Below, piece after piece: positions 33,511-42,594 of a DNA stretch of 64,000 nt (position 1 is the first letter of the stretch; each line of letters opens with the position of its first letter). The notes under the pieces are model-generated. The model was not told the origin of the DNA. It saw only the letters and a list, made by a program, of their open reading frames with translations, and searched no databases. This DNA comes from ZC4RG20 sp963782445 (lineage in GTDB: Bacteria; Pseudomonadota; Gammaproteobacteria; Steroidobacterales; Rariloculaceae). The stretch covers positions 2,294,001 through 2,358,000 of the forward strand of contig CAWAJM010000001.1 in NCBI GenBank assembly GCA_963782445.1, in the 5' to 3' direction. A program made the translations under genes and the position numbers.

Positions 33511-35289
33511 CTATGCCGCCAGCTGGGCCCGCTGCAGCGCCGCGTAATATCCGCCGAGCCGCATGAGCTCTTCGTGAGCGCCGATCTCGACGATGCGTCC
33601 GTCCTGCATGGCCACGATGCGGTCCGCGTTCTCGACCGTCGACAGCCGGTGCGCGATGACCAGCGTCGTGCGGCCCTGCATGAGCTGCGCGAGCGCGCTT
33701 TGAATGCGCCGCTCGGAGTCCGTGTCGAGCGCCGACGTTGCCTCGTCGAGCACGAGCACGGGCGCGTCCTTGAGCAGCGCGCGCGCGATGGCGACCCGCT
33801 GGCGCTGGCCGCCCGACAGCAGCAGCCCGCGCTCGCCGACGCGCGTGTCGAGCCCCTCGGGCAGCGCGGCCGCGAACTCGGTCACGTAGGCCGCCTCGGC
33901 GGCGCGCTCGATGTCCGCGCGCGAGCGGCCCGCCAGGCCGCCGTAAGCAATGTTGTTCGCGATCGTGTCGTCGAACAGCACGACGTCCTGGCCGACGTAG
34001 CTCAACTGTCGGCGCAAGTCGGCGAGCCGGTACTCGCGAATGTCGCGGCCGTCGAGCAGGATCGCGCCCGAGCGCAGCTCGTAGAAGCGCGCGAGCAGGC
34101 TCACGAGCGTCGACTTGCCGCTGCCGGAGCGGCCGACGAAGGCGATGTGGCTGCCGGCCGGAATTTCGATGGAGACGTCCCGGAGCGCCTCCGTGCCGAC
34201 GCCCTCGTAGGCGAATACCACGTGCCGATACTCGACGCGTCCCTGCGCGCACTCGAGGGGCACGCGGCCCGCGTCGGGCTCACCGGGCTCGTCGAGCGTT
34301 TCGAATACGCTCTCCCCGGCCGCGACGCCGCGCTGCAGGATGGGATTCACGTTCGTGATGCGCTTGAGCGGCGCGAGCAGCATGCCCATCGCGGCTAGAA
34401 AGCCGACGAAGCCCGAGGCGCCGAGGCCGCCCGAGCGGTCCACGGTGAAGGCCGCATAGACGACGGTTGCGATGCCGCTCGCCACGGCCAGCTGAGTGAG
34501 CCCGTCGCCGAGCGTGCGCACGGCCGCAAGCCGGACCTGCAGGCGGGTATTGCGGTCGTTGACGCGACTGAACTGCGCGCGCGCGCGCCGTTGACCCTCG
34601 AAGATCTTGACGACGCGATGACCGCTCAGAGACTGCTGCACGGCGCGTGTAAACTCGCCCATCGACACTTGAATGCGGCTGCTGTAGCGGCGCAGTGCCT
34701 TGCCGGCATAGGCGACGAGCAGGCCGACGGTCGGCGCGACGACGACGACGAGCAGCGTGAGGCGCGGGCTCATGTAGATCATGACGCCGACCAAGACCAC
34801 GATCGTCAGCGAATCGCGCACGAGTACGATGACGGCGTTCGAGAGGCCCTCGGCGAGCTGCTCGGTGTTGTAAGTGAGCTTCGAGATCAACAGCCCCGTG
34901 GCCTGCCGGTCGAAATAGCGCGCCGGCAAGGCGAGGTAGTGGCCGAACAGCTCGCGCCGCAGGGCCATGACCACGCTGCGCCCGATCCAGCTGAGCCCGT
35001 AGACGGCTAGGAAATCCATCGTGCCCCGCACGGGGAACAGGATCACGATAAGCACAGGGATCAGGTAGCTGCCGTGCCGCCCGCTGTCCTCCAGCACGGC
35101 AATGACCTGCTTGATGAGGGCCGGCACGGCTGCGTCCGCGAATGCATGCACGATCATCGCCGCGACGGCGCCTGCGACGACGGCCTTGTGCGGGCGCACG
35201 TAGGCCACCAGGCGGCGGTAGATGCCGGTCGCCCCGCTTCGGGGGACCGCCTGCGCGGCGGCCTCCGCGGCGCTTGTGGTCGTGTTCAA
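33511..35289 (-). CDS. msbA: MsbA-like lipid A / phospholipid ABC exporter
   Basis: About 592 residues if translation begins at a TTG at 35289; the frame is open to an ATG at 35430, but the extra 47 residues look non-coding, so the start is uncertain. Six-helix ABC exporter membrane domain (about 30-330), starting IYRRLVAYVRPHKAVVAG. The nucleotide-binding domain has Walker A FVGRSGSGKSTLVSL, Q-loop SYVGQDVVLFDD, signature LLSGGQRQRVAIARALL, Walker B PVLVLDEATSALD and the switch His in VIAHRLST. Pairing with the LpxL-like acyltransferase supports MsbA function in moving lipid A across the inner membrane. Confidence 0.9.
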   Translation of the reverse strand: MNTTTSAAEAAAQAVPRSGATGIYRRLVAYVRPHKAVVAGAVAAMIVHAFADAAVPALIKQVIAVLEDSGRHGSYLIPVLIVILFPVRGTMDFLAVYGLSWIGRSVVMALRRELFGHYLALPARYFDRQATGLLISKLTYNTEQLAEGLSNAVIVLVRDSLTIVVLVGVMIYMSPRLTLLVVVVAPTVGLLVAYAGKALRRYSSRIQVSMGEFTRAVQQSLSGHRVVKIFEGQRRARAQFSRVNDRNTRLQVRLAAVRTLGDGLTQLAVASGIATVVYAAFTVDRSGGLGASGFVGFLAAMGMLLAPLKRITNVNPILQRGVAAGESVFETLDEPGEPDAGRVPLECAQGRVEYRHVVFAYEGVGTEALRDVSIEIPAGSHIAFVGRSGSGKSTLVSLLARFYELRSGAILLDGRDIREYRLADLRRQLSYVGQDVVLFDDTIANNIAYGGLAGRSRADIERAAEAAYVTEFAAALPEGLDTRVGERGLLLSGGQRQRVAIARALLKDAPVLVLDEATSALDTDSERRIQSALAQLMQGRTTLVIAHRLSTVENADRIVAMQDGRIVEIGAHEELMRLGGYYAALQRAQLAA

Positions 35290-35451
35290 AAGCTGCTTGC
35301 GCCCATGGAACGTCGAGCGCGCAGCGTAGCAAAGCAGCGTAGGGGGCGCCACGGCGCGGGCCGCGTCCTGCGGGCCGCGTCTTGAAGAAACGGCTCGCGC
35401 GGGAAGCACGTTCAGGGAACCGTATTGCACAACGTTTGCACCAGGCTTATT

Positions 35452-35465
35452 ATAAGCATGCTTAT
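35452..35465. promoter_or_regulatory. Palindromic operator between msbA-like gene and marR
   Basis: ATAAGCATGCTTAT is a perfect 14-base palindrome, 19 bases upstream of the marR start codon in an AT-rich pocket of a GC-rich region. MarR-family repressors bind such short palindromes and usually autoregulate, so this is the likely operator of the marR-emrA-emrB unit. It might also influence the divergent transporter gene. Confidence 0.6.
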
Positions 35466-35483
35466 CAATAGCCGACTTTCCCC

Positions 35484-36035
35484 ATGACCGCCCAATCGGA
35501 CCCGAAGCGCAGCATCGGCTTCCTGCTCACGGACGTCGCGCAGATGCTGAGGCGCAACTTCAACCGCCGCGTCCAGTCGCTCGGGCTGACGCAGGCGCAG
35601 TGGCGCGCCATCGCGTATCTCGCGCGCAGCGAGGGCATGAACCAAGCCTGCCTCGCGGAGAGCCTCGAGGTGCAGCCGATCACGCTCGCGCGGCTCGTCG
35701 ACCGCATGCAGTCGGCCGGCTGGGTGGAACGCCGCACGGACCCCGATGACCGGAGGGCCGTACGGCTTTATCTGACGGAGAAGTCTCAGCCCATTCTCGA
35801 AGAGATGCAGGTCCGCGCGTCGAACATGCTCGAGGAGGTCCTGACCGGTGTCCCGGCGGCCGCGCGCAAGCAGCTCATCGAGGCGCTTTGCGTCATGAAG
35901 CAAAACCTCTCGGCCGCCGAGGCGGCCGCCGCTCACCACGGCTCGAACGGAAGGAAGAGCAAGGATGTCGGACAACAAGATTCCAGCGAAGACATCGACC
36001 GGCGACGGGAAGGCGAACGACGCGGTGCCCGCTGA
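35484..36035 (+). CDS. MarR-family transcriptional regulator
   Basis: 183 residues, slightly long for the family. The winged helix-turn-helix covers about 30-105: LTQAQWRAIAYLARSEGMNQ, CLAESLEVQPITLARLVDRM, GWVERRTDPDDRRAVRLYLT. Dimerisation helices lie at both ends. The last 25 residues are highly charged and are encoded within a 71-base overlap with emrA. MarR proteins that precede EmrAB pumps repress them and release DNA upon binding phenolic or other amphipathic drugs. The palindrome at 35452-35465 is its probable operator. Confidence 0.9.
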   Translation: MTAQSDPKRSIGFLLTDVAQMLRRNFNRRVQSLGLTQAQWRAIAYLARSEGMNQACLAESLEVQPITLARLVDRMQSAGWVERRTDPDDRRAVRLYLTEKSQPILEEMQVRASNMLEEVLTGVPAAARKQLIEALCVMKQNLSAAEAAAAHHGSNGRKSKDVGQQDSSEDIDRRREGERRGAR

Positions 36036-37143
36036 GGGCAATCGGCAAGGCCGCGGCGCCGCGCGCCGGCTGCTGCGCGGGGCGCTGCTCGTACTAGGGC
36101 CGGTCGCGGTCCTCGCGGTCGGCGCCTACGTCTATTTCACGTCGGGCCGCTTTGCCGAAACCGAGAACGCCTACATACAGGCGGACAAGGTCGTCATCAG
36201 CGCCGAGGTCGCGGGTACGATCAAGAGCGTGGCCGTCCAGGAGAACCAGCCCGTGCAGGCCGGCGACGTGCTCTTCGTCATCGACGACCGCGCCTACCGG
36301 GCCGCGCTGGCCCGGGCGGATGCGCAGATGCGCGCCGTCAAATCCTTCCTCGGCGGCCTCGTGGCCTCGTACCAGGGCAAGGTCGACCAGCTCGCGCTCG
36401 CGCGTACGAACCTCGCGTACGCGAAGCGCGAGCTCGCTCGGCAGGAGGGCCTGCAGGCGAAGAAGCTCGGCACCGAGGCCAACGTCGACCGCGCGCAGCA
36501 CGACTACAACGTCGCCAAACAGCAAATCCCGATTACCGAGCAGGCGATCCGCCAGCTCGAGGCCCAGCTCGGCGGCGGCCCGGACGTGCCCCTCAGCGAG
36601 CAGCCCATGTTTCTCGCGATGCAGGCCATGCGGGATACGGCCCAGGTCGATGTCCTGCACACGGTCGTGCGGGCCCCGTTCGCCGGCATCGCGAGCAAAG
36701 TCCCGGTCGTCGGCCAGCACGTCGCCCCCGGCACGCCGGTCATGAGCGTGATCAAGAACCGGAACATGTGGATCGAGGCCAACTACAAGGAGACCGACCT
36801 GACACACGTGTGTCCGGGACAGCCCGTGGACATCACGATCGACACGTATCCCGACCGTCACTGGCGCGGGTCCGTGGCCAGCATCAGCGGCGCAACGGGC
36901 GCGGAGTTCTCCGTGATTCCCGCGCAGAACGCGACCGGTAACTGGGTCAAGATTACCCAGCGCATCCCGGTGCGCATTTCCGTGCCCGTCGGACAGGGCG
37001 ATCCGCAGCTGCGCGCGGGCATGAGCGCGACCGTGTCGATCGACACCGGCTACCATCGCCCGGTGCCCGCGTTCCTGCGCTTCGGCACGGCCTCGGCGGC
37101 CGCGTCGAAACCCATGCCGCCGGGCTGCGGCCACACGGGCTGA
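35965..37143 (+). CDS. emrA: EmrA-type membrane fusion protein of a multidrug efflux pump
   Basis: 392 residues. AAGG sits directly before the ATG at 35965, which lies 71 bases inside the marR gene. A single N-terminal membrane helix (LLVLGPVAVLAVGAYVYF, about 40-58) is followed by the barrel-sandwich block AYIQADKVVISAEVAGTIKS and NQPVQAGDVLFVIDDR. A helical hairpin (about 110-190) and the second lipoyl half (VRAPFAGIASKVPVVGQHV) come next, then the beta-barrel domain (MWIEANYKETDLTHV). It would link the inner-membrane MFS pump encoded next to an outer-membrane channel of TolC type. No TolC gene lies in the window. Confidence 0.93.
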   Translation: MSDNKIPAKTSTGDGKANDAVPAEGNRQGRGAARRLLRGALLVLGPVAVLAVGAYVYFTSGRFAETENAYIQADKVVISAEVAGTIKSVAVQENQPVQAGDVLFVIDDRAYRAALARADAQMRAVKSFLGGLVASYQGKVDQLALARTNLAYAKRELARQEGLQAKKLGTEANVDRAQHDYNVAKQQIPITEQAIRQLEAQLGGGPDVPLSEQPMFLAMQAMRDTAQVDVLHTVVRAPFAGIASKVPVVGQHVAPGTPVMSVIKNRNMWIEANYKETDLTHVCPGQPVDITIDTYPDRHWRGSVASISGATGAEFSVIPAQNATGNWVKITQRIPVRISVPVGQGDPQLRAGMSATVSIDTGYHRPVPAFLRFGTASAAASKPMPPGCGHTG

Positions 37144-37201
37144 GCGCGGCGCGCTCACGCCGTCACGGCGCGCCGCCCGCCCCTTCGACACGGGAGCAGC
37201 G

Positions 37202-38776
37202 ATGGACACCAGCGCTTCGGTACAGCACCGGGGCATGATCACGATCTCAATCATGCTTGCGACGATCATGCAAGTCATCGACATGACGATCGTCAACGTG
37301 GCCCTGCCCCACATGCAGGGCAACATGTCCGCGACGCAGGACCAGATCTCGTGGGTGTTGACTTCCTACATCGTCTCGGCGGCCATCATGACGCCGCTCA
37401 CGGGCGTGCTGGCATCGCGCTTCGGCCGCAAGCATCTGTTCGCGGCCAGCGTCGTCGGCTTTACGATCGCCTCCATGCTGTGCGGTGCGGCCACGTCGCT
37501 CGAGCAGATCGTCATCTACCGCGTGCTGCAGGGCGCGCTCGGCGCGAGCCTCGTGCCGCTGGCCCAGGCCGTCCTGCTCGACACGTATCCGCGCGAGCGG
37601 CACGGCTCGGCCATGGCGCTCTGGGGCATGGGTGTCATGGTCGGCCCGATCCTCGGGCCGACCCTCGGCGGCTACCTGACGGAATACTACAGCTGGCGCT
37701 GGGCCTTCTATATCAACGTGCCGCTCGGTATCCTGGCGCTGCTCGGGATTCTTGCCTTCGTGCCGCAAACCGAGAAGCGCCGCGGCGGCCGCTTCGACTT
37801 CTTCGGCTTCGCGTTGCTGAGCCTCGCGATCGGCGCGCTGCAGATGATGCTGGACCGAGGCAACTCGCTCGACTGGTTCGGGTCCGCGGAGATCGTGCTC
37901 GAGACCGTGCTCGCGGGCCTCGCCCTCTACATGTTTCTCGTGCACATGTTTACGGCCAAGAAGCCCTTCATCGAGCCCGCCCTGTTCAAGGACCGCAATT
38001 TCGTGGCGGGACTCACGCTGATCTTCGTCGTCGGTGTGATGCTGCTCGCGACGCTCGCGCTGCTGCCGCCTTTCCTTCAGAACCTGTTGGGGTTCCCGGT
38101 CGTGACGGCCGGGCTCGTGCTCGCGCCGCGGGGCGTCGGCACCTTTTTCGCCATGCTGGTCGTCGGCCGGCTCGTGGCCCGCGTCGACACGCGCTATCTC
38201 GTGCTGTTCGGGCTCACGATGACGGCTGTATCGATGTGGCAGATGGCGGGCTGGACGCTCGACGTGGGCATCAAGGACATCGTCGTCACGGGCGTCGTCC
38301 AGGGCATCGGCCTCGGCTTCATCTTCGTGCCGCTCAGCACGGCGGCGTTCGCGACGCTCGCCCCAGAGCTGCGCAACGAGGGCACGGCCATGTTCAGCCT
38401 GATCCGCAACATCGGCAGCAGCATCGGCATCTCGCTCGTCATGACGATCCTCGGCGAGCGGCTGCAGATCGACCACGCCGCGCTGGCCGATCGCCTGACG
38501 CCGTTTCGTAGCGCGATGAGCTGGGCGCCGCGTGCCTGGGATCTCGGCACCCTGACCGGCCCCCTGGCCCTGAACGGCGAGGTCACGCGGCAGGCCGCGA
38601 TGATGGCCTATCTCGACGACTTCAGGCTCATGATGTACATGACCGTCGTCGCCGTGCCGTTGCTGCTGCTGCTTCGGCCGCCACCGCGGCAGCGAAGCGC
38701 GCCCGCGACCGAGGCGCAGACGGCAGCGGCCGCCGAGCCGCGCGGCGAGCAGACGGCTCACGCCGTCATGGAGTAG
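37202..38776 (+). CDS. emrB: EmrB-type MFS drug exporter (DHA2, 14 helices)
   Basis: 524 residues with about fourteen membrane segments. Family marks: MQVIDMTIVNVALPHMQGNM in helix one, the loop motif LASRFGRKHLF (motif A), YRVLQGALGASLVPLAQAVL, and motif C GVMVGPILGPTLGGYLTEYY with SWRWAFYINVPLG after it. This is the proton-driven exporter half of an EmrAB pump. It starts 58 nt after emrA and ends the unit; a 10-bp hairpin follows. Substrates are typically hydrophobic uncouplers, phenolics and antibiotics. Confidence 0.94.
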   Translation: MDTSASVQHRGMITISIMLATIMQVIDMTIVNVALPHMQGNMSATQDQISWVLTSYIVSAAIMTPLTGVLASRFGRKHLFAASVVGFTIASMLCGAATSLEQIVIYRVLQGALGASLVPLAQAVLLDTYPRERHGSAMALWGMGVMVGPILGPTLGGYLTEYYSWRWAFYINVPLGILALLGILAFVPQTEKRRGGRFDFFGFALLSLAIGALQMMLDRGNSLDWFGSAEIVLETVLAGLALYMFLVHMFTAKKPFIEPALFKDRNFVAGLTLIFVVGVMLLATLALLPPFLQNLLGFPVVTAGLVLAPRGVGTFFAMLVVGRLVARVDTRYLVLFGLTMTAVSMWQMAGWTLDVGIKDIVVTGVVQGIGLGFIFVPLSTAAFATLAPELRNEGTAMFSLIRNIGSSIGISLVMTILGERLQIDHAALADRLTPFRSAMSWAPRAWDLGTLTGPLALNGEVTRQAAMMAYLDDFRLMMYMTVVAVPLLLLLRPPPRQRSAPATEAQTAAAAEPRGEQTAHAVME

Positions 38777-38784
38777 CGCGCGGC

Positions 38785-38812
38785 GCCGCGGACGGGCGCG
38801 ACCGTCCGCGGC
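38785..38812. terminator. Hairpin between convergent genes
   Basis: GCCGCGGACG (38785-38794) pairs perfectly with CGTCCGCGGC (38803-38812) across an 8-base loop. It lies between the converging emrB and cytochrome genes, where a shared terminator is expected. There is no T-run on either side, so the intrinsic terminator call is tentative. Confidence 0.4.
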
Positions 38813-38836
38813 GGCTCGCTCCGCGCGTGCGCGCGG

Positions 38837-39490
38837 CTATTGCGCGGGCTGCTTCGTCTTGGGCGGGTACCAGAACTCGAGGTGGCAGCTCTCGCAGGCC
38901 TCGTCGAGCGCCCCGCCGGCGTCGGACAGCGCGTCCTTGTCACGGGCGTCGATGGCCTTGATCGACTGCATGACGGCCGTGTGCAGAACTTGGGCGTGCG
39001 CGACCCAGGCGTCCCAGTTCTTCTCGCGCAACTGCTCGATCTGATCGCCCGAGAGCTCCTCCTCGGGGTACTCGGCGACGGCCCCGGGCTTATCCGTGCG
39101 CCGGCCGGGAATCATGAGGGCATTGGACATCTCCGCCAGCGTCAGCGCGTCGCCGCGCACGGCCGCCCATTCCTCGTCCGTCTTCGGCGCCTGCTCCTGG
39201 ATGCCGGCCTGCGTCACGTTCACGCTGACCGAGTCCCACAGACGCTGGGCCGCCGGCATGACGACGAATTCCATCAAGTCCGCCACGGTGGTCGCCGGCT
39301 CGAAGCCGTACGGCGCCGGCAGATTCTTAAGGTGTTCAGAGTTGCTCGAGACGGGCCCAGGCTGCGAATCGGACTGGGCCCAAGCCGTGCCCACGGCGAA
39401 TAGGGCGACCGCGGCGGGCACGAAGCGGCGACCCAGGCGCGCGCCCGTACGGGCTAAGCCGTCGCGGAACCAAAGACTCGGTTTGCTCAT
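38837..39490 (-). CDS. Cytochrome c'-like monoheme protein
   Basis: 217 residues with an N-terminal arginine-rich leader and hydrophobic core (VPAAVALFAVGTAWAQ), so it is exported. The single heme-binding motif CESCH is close to the C-terminus (about residue 202), and the chain is otherwise helical, as in cytochrome c'/b562-type four-helix bundles. EYPEEELSGDQIEQLREKNW and VMQSIKAIDARDKDALSDAG are the helices before it. Such proteins carry electrons or bind small gases in the periplasm. It faces emrB and is transcribed alone, divergent from the M16 peptidase. Confidence 0.8.
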   Translation of the reverse strand: MSKPSLWFRDGLARTGARLGRRFVPAAVALFAVGTAWAQSDSQPGPVSSNSEHLKNLPAPYGFEPATTVADLMEFVVMPAAQRLWDSVSVNVTQAGIQEQAPKTDEEWAAVRGDALTLAEMSNALMIPGRRTDKPGAVAEYPEEELSGDQIEQLREKNWDAWVAHAQVLHTAVMQSIKAIDARDKDALSDAGGALDEACESCHLEFWYPPKTKQPAQ

Positions 39491-39737
39491 ATGCTGCTTC
39501 CTCAGCCGCTCAGCGGCCTCTTTGCGCTCACGCCCCGGATTTTAGCTGGCTTGGGGCGAGAAAAAAGCCAAAAAACCGTTCGATAACGGCCGCCTTAACG
39601 TTCGGCGTCCGTTCGGCCCCGGAACCCGGCCGCCCGCGGCTTGTCGGATCTCGCAGGGGCGCATAACTAGGATTCAGCCCCTAACGGCCGGTATCATGCC
39701 GGCGATTGCTGCGTTACGTCATCCGAGGAGAAGCGCC

Positions 39738-42539
39738 ATGTTCTCTGCCCTTGCCCGCTCGGCGGGCGCCCGTCTGTCCGCCGCGGCCGCGGGCTGCCTG
39801 CTCCTGGCCGGTCCCGGCATGGCCCAGTCCGGGCCCGAAGGCACCGCGGCCGGCCAGGGCGCGCCGCAGCTGAACCTGGCCTATGATCGCTTCAAGCTCT
39901 CCAACGGCCTCACGGTCATCGTCCACGAGGACCACAAGGCGCCCGTCGTCGCCATCAGCATCTTCTATCACGTCGGCTCGAAGAACGAGCCGGCGGGCAA
40001 GGCCGGCTTTGCACATCTGTTCGAGCACCTCATGTTCAACGGCTCGGAGAACTTTCACGGCGACTGGTTCGGCCCGATGCAGAAGGTGGGCGCGACCGAC
40101 ATGAACGGCACGACCTCCTACGACCGCACGAACTACTTCGAGACCGTGCCGACGCCTGCCCTCGATCTCGCCCTATGGATGGAATCCGACCGCATGGGCC
40201 ACCTGGTCGGGGGCATCACTCAGGATGTGCTCGACGAGCAGCGCGGTGTCGTCCAGAACGAGAAGCGTCAGGACGACAACCAGCCCTACGGCCGGCTCCA
40301 GTATCCGCTGTTCGGCGGACTGTTCCCGCCGGGCCATCCTTACCATCACACGACGATCGGCTCGATGGCCGACCTCAACGCAGCGTCCCTGGCCAACGTC
40401 AAGAACTGGTTCAAGACCTATTACGGCCCGAACAATGCCGTCATCGCCCTCGCCGGCGACATCGACGTAAAAACGGCTCGCGAGAAAGTGCAGCGCTACT
40501 TCGGCGACATCCCGCCGGGGCCCGCGGTCGATGTATCCCAATCTTCGATCCCGGACCGCGACCACGACACGCGCGAGACGCAGTACGACGAGGTCCCGGC
40601 CGCGCTCGTGGACCGCGTCTGGGCCGTGCCACCGCGCACGACGCGCGACGCCGCCCTGCTCGATCTCGCGGCCTCGATCATCGGCGACGGCCGCAACTCG
40701 CGCCTGTATCTCGATCTCGTCTACAACCGCCAGGTCGCCTCGCAGGTCAACGTCGGCGTGACTCCGCTCGAGCTTTCGAGCGTCTTCGACGCGACGGTCG
40801 TCATGAACCCCGGCGAGTCCGCGCAGATCGCAGGCGACGCACTCGATCACGTCGTCGCGAAGTTCCTCGAGGACGGCCCCACGGCCGACGAGCTGCAGCG
40901 CGCGGTCACGAGCATCAACGCGAGCACGGTCCGCGGCCTCGAGAAGGTCGGCGGCTTCCGCGGCCAGGCGACGGTGCTCGCGCAGGGCCAGCTCTACGCC
41001 GGCGACCCGGCGTTCATCGAGACCTATCTAAAATGGGTCAACTCGGCGACGCCGGCAGACGTGCGCGATGCGGCGCGGCGCTGGCTCGGCAAGGGTTGGC
41101 ATCAGGTCGACGTCCTGCCGACCCCAAAGCTCTCGGCCGCCAAGACGGGCGTCGATCGCTCCAAGGGGCTCCCGCCGATTCCGACGCAGCTGCCGAAACT
41201 GCGCTTCCCGGCCATTCAGCAGACGACGCTCGACAACGGCATGCGCGTGATCCTGGCCGAGCGCCACTCCGTGCCGCTCGTCGAATTCTCGATGCAGTTC
41301 GATGCGGGCTACGCGGCCGATGCGGGCCGCAAGCTCGGCGTCGCGCAGTTCGCCATGTCCATGCTCGACCAGGGCACGCAGGACCGCTCGGCGCTCGAGA
41401 TCTCGGCCGAGGCCGACCGGCTCGGCGCCAACATCTCGGCGAATTCGACACTCGACTCCTCGTACGTCCATCTGTCCGCGCTGTCGAACCGGCTCGAGCC
41501 TTCGGTCGACCTTTGGGCCGACGTTATCCGCCACCCGGCGTTCGCGCAAGACGAGATCGCGCGGCTGCGCGGGCAGACGATCGCCTCGATCGCGCAGGAG
41601 AAGGCCGAGCCCGAGCAGCTTGCGCTGCGCCTGTTGCCGCCCGCCCTCTATGGCCCTAATCACGCCTACGGCGTCCCATTCACGGGAACGGGCACGGTCG
41701 AGTCCGTCAAATCGATCACGCGCGCCGACCTCGTGCGCTTCGACCATGACTGGATCCGGCCCGACAACGCGACGCTGTTCGTCGTCGGCGACACGACGCT
41801 GGTGCAACTCAAGCCCATGCTCGAGCGCGCGTTCGCGGACTGGAAAGCGCCGGCCGAGCCGCTGCCGACGAAGAACGTGGCCGACGTAGCGCTGCCCAAG
41901 TCCCCGCGCATGATTCTCATCGACAAGCCCGGTTCGCCGCAGTCGCTCATCATGGCAGGCGAGGTCGCGCCGGGGCTCGGGACGGATCACGACGTGGCCA
42001 TCGAAGCCATGAACGACGTGCTCGGCGGCGACTTCACGTCGCGCATCAACATGAACCTGCGCGAAGGCAAGCACTGGGCCTACGGGGCCCATACGTTCCT
42101 CGAGAGCGCAAAGGGCCCGCGCCCCTTCCTCGTCTATGCGCCCGTGCAGATCGACAAGACGGGCGCCTCCGTGGCCGAGCTCGTCAAGGAGCTCGAGGAC
42201 GTCACGGACACGCGGCCGATCACGCAGCAAGAGATGGCCAATGCCGTCGCGGGCGAGACGCGGGGCCTGCCCGGCCGCTTCCAGACGAACAATGCGGTGC
42301 TCGCGAGCCTCGTGACTTCGTGGCGTTACGGCCGCCCGCTCGACTACGCGGCGACGCTCGAACAACGCTTCGAGTCGCTGAAGCTAGACGACCTCGAGTC
42401 GGCCGCGCACGAGGTCGTGCATCCGGAAAGTCTCGTCTGGATCGTTGTTGGCGATCTCGCGAAGATCCGGCCGCAGATAGAGAAGCTCGGCATTGCGCCT
42501 ATCGAGATTTGGGACGACAACGGCCATCCCGTCCGCTGA
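39738..42539 (+). CDS. Periplasmic M16 zinc peptidase, two-domain form
   Basis: 933 residues from the ATG at 39738 with GAGGAG seven bases upstream. Signal peptide to about residue 37 (GMAQ). The first M16 half has the inverted zinc motif HLFEH (in AGFAHLFEHLMFNGSEN) with the third ligand glutamate in LDEQRGVVQNEKRQDD. The second half begins near 490 (TTLDNGMRVILAERHSVPLVEF) and lacks HxxEH, so it is the inactive partner domain, as in pitrilysin-type and processing-peptidase-like proteins. The two halves close around peptides for degradation in the periplasm. It is followed by a PQQ dehydrogenase 55 nt downstream. Confidence 0.93.
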   Translation: MFSALARSAGARLSAAAAGCLLLAGPGMAQSGPEGTAAGQGAPQLNLAYDRFKLSNGLTVIVHEDHKAPVVAISIFYHVGSKNEPAGKAGFAHLFEHLMFNGSENFHGDWFGPMQKVGATDMNGTTSYDRTNYFETVPTPALDLALWMESDRMGHLVGGITQDVLDEQRGVVQNEKRQDDNQPYGRLQYPLFGGLFPPGHPYHHTTIGSMADLNAASLANVKNWFKTYYGPNNAVIALAGDIDVKTAREKVQRYFGDIPPGPAVDVSQSSIPDRDHDTRETQYDEVPAALVDRVWAVPPRTTRDAALLDLAASIIGDGRNSRLYLDLVYNRQVASQVNVGVTPLELSSVFDATVVMNPGESAQIAGDALDHVVAKFLEDGPTADELQRAVTSINASTVRGLEKVGGFRGQATVLAQGQLYAGDPAFIETYLKWVNSATPADVRDAARRWLGKGWHQVDVLPTPKLSAAKTGVDRSKGLPPIPTQLPKLRFPAIQQTTLDNGMRVILAERHSVPLVEFSMQFDAGYAADAGRKLGVAQFAMSMLDQGTQDRSALEISAEADRLGANISANSTLDSSYVHLSALSNRLEPSVDLWADVIRHPAFAQDEIARLRGQTIASIAQEKAEPEQLALRLLPPALYGPNHAYGVPFTGTGTVESVKSITRADLVRFDHDWIRPDNATLFVVGDTTLVQLKPMLERAFADWKAPAEPLPTKNVADVALPKSPRMILIDKPGSPQSLIMAGEVAPGLGTDHDVAIEAMNDVLGGDFTSRINMNLREGKHWAYGAHTFLESAKGPRPFLVYAPVQIDKTGASVAELVKELEDVTDTRPITQQEMANAVAGETRGLPGRFQTNNAVLASLVTSWRYGRPLDYAATLEQRFESLKLDDLESAAHEVVHPESLVWIVVGDLAKIRPQIEKLGIAPIEIWDDNGHPVR

Positions 42540-42594
42540 CGGGCAGCCTCGAAAAGTACAAGAATATGATCCATCCCGGGAGGAGGTTCGCACC

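Noticed and set aside
35290..35430. N-terminal extension of the MsbA-like protein to an ATG at 35430
   Set aside because: The added 47 residues do not resemble a protein and would place the start next to the marR operator; kept as uncertainty in the gene entry.
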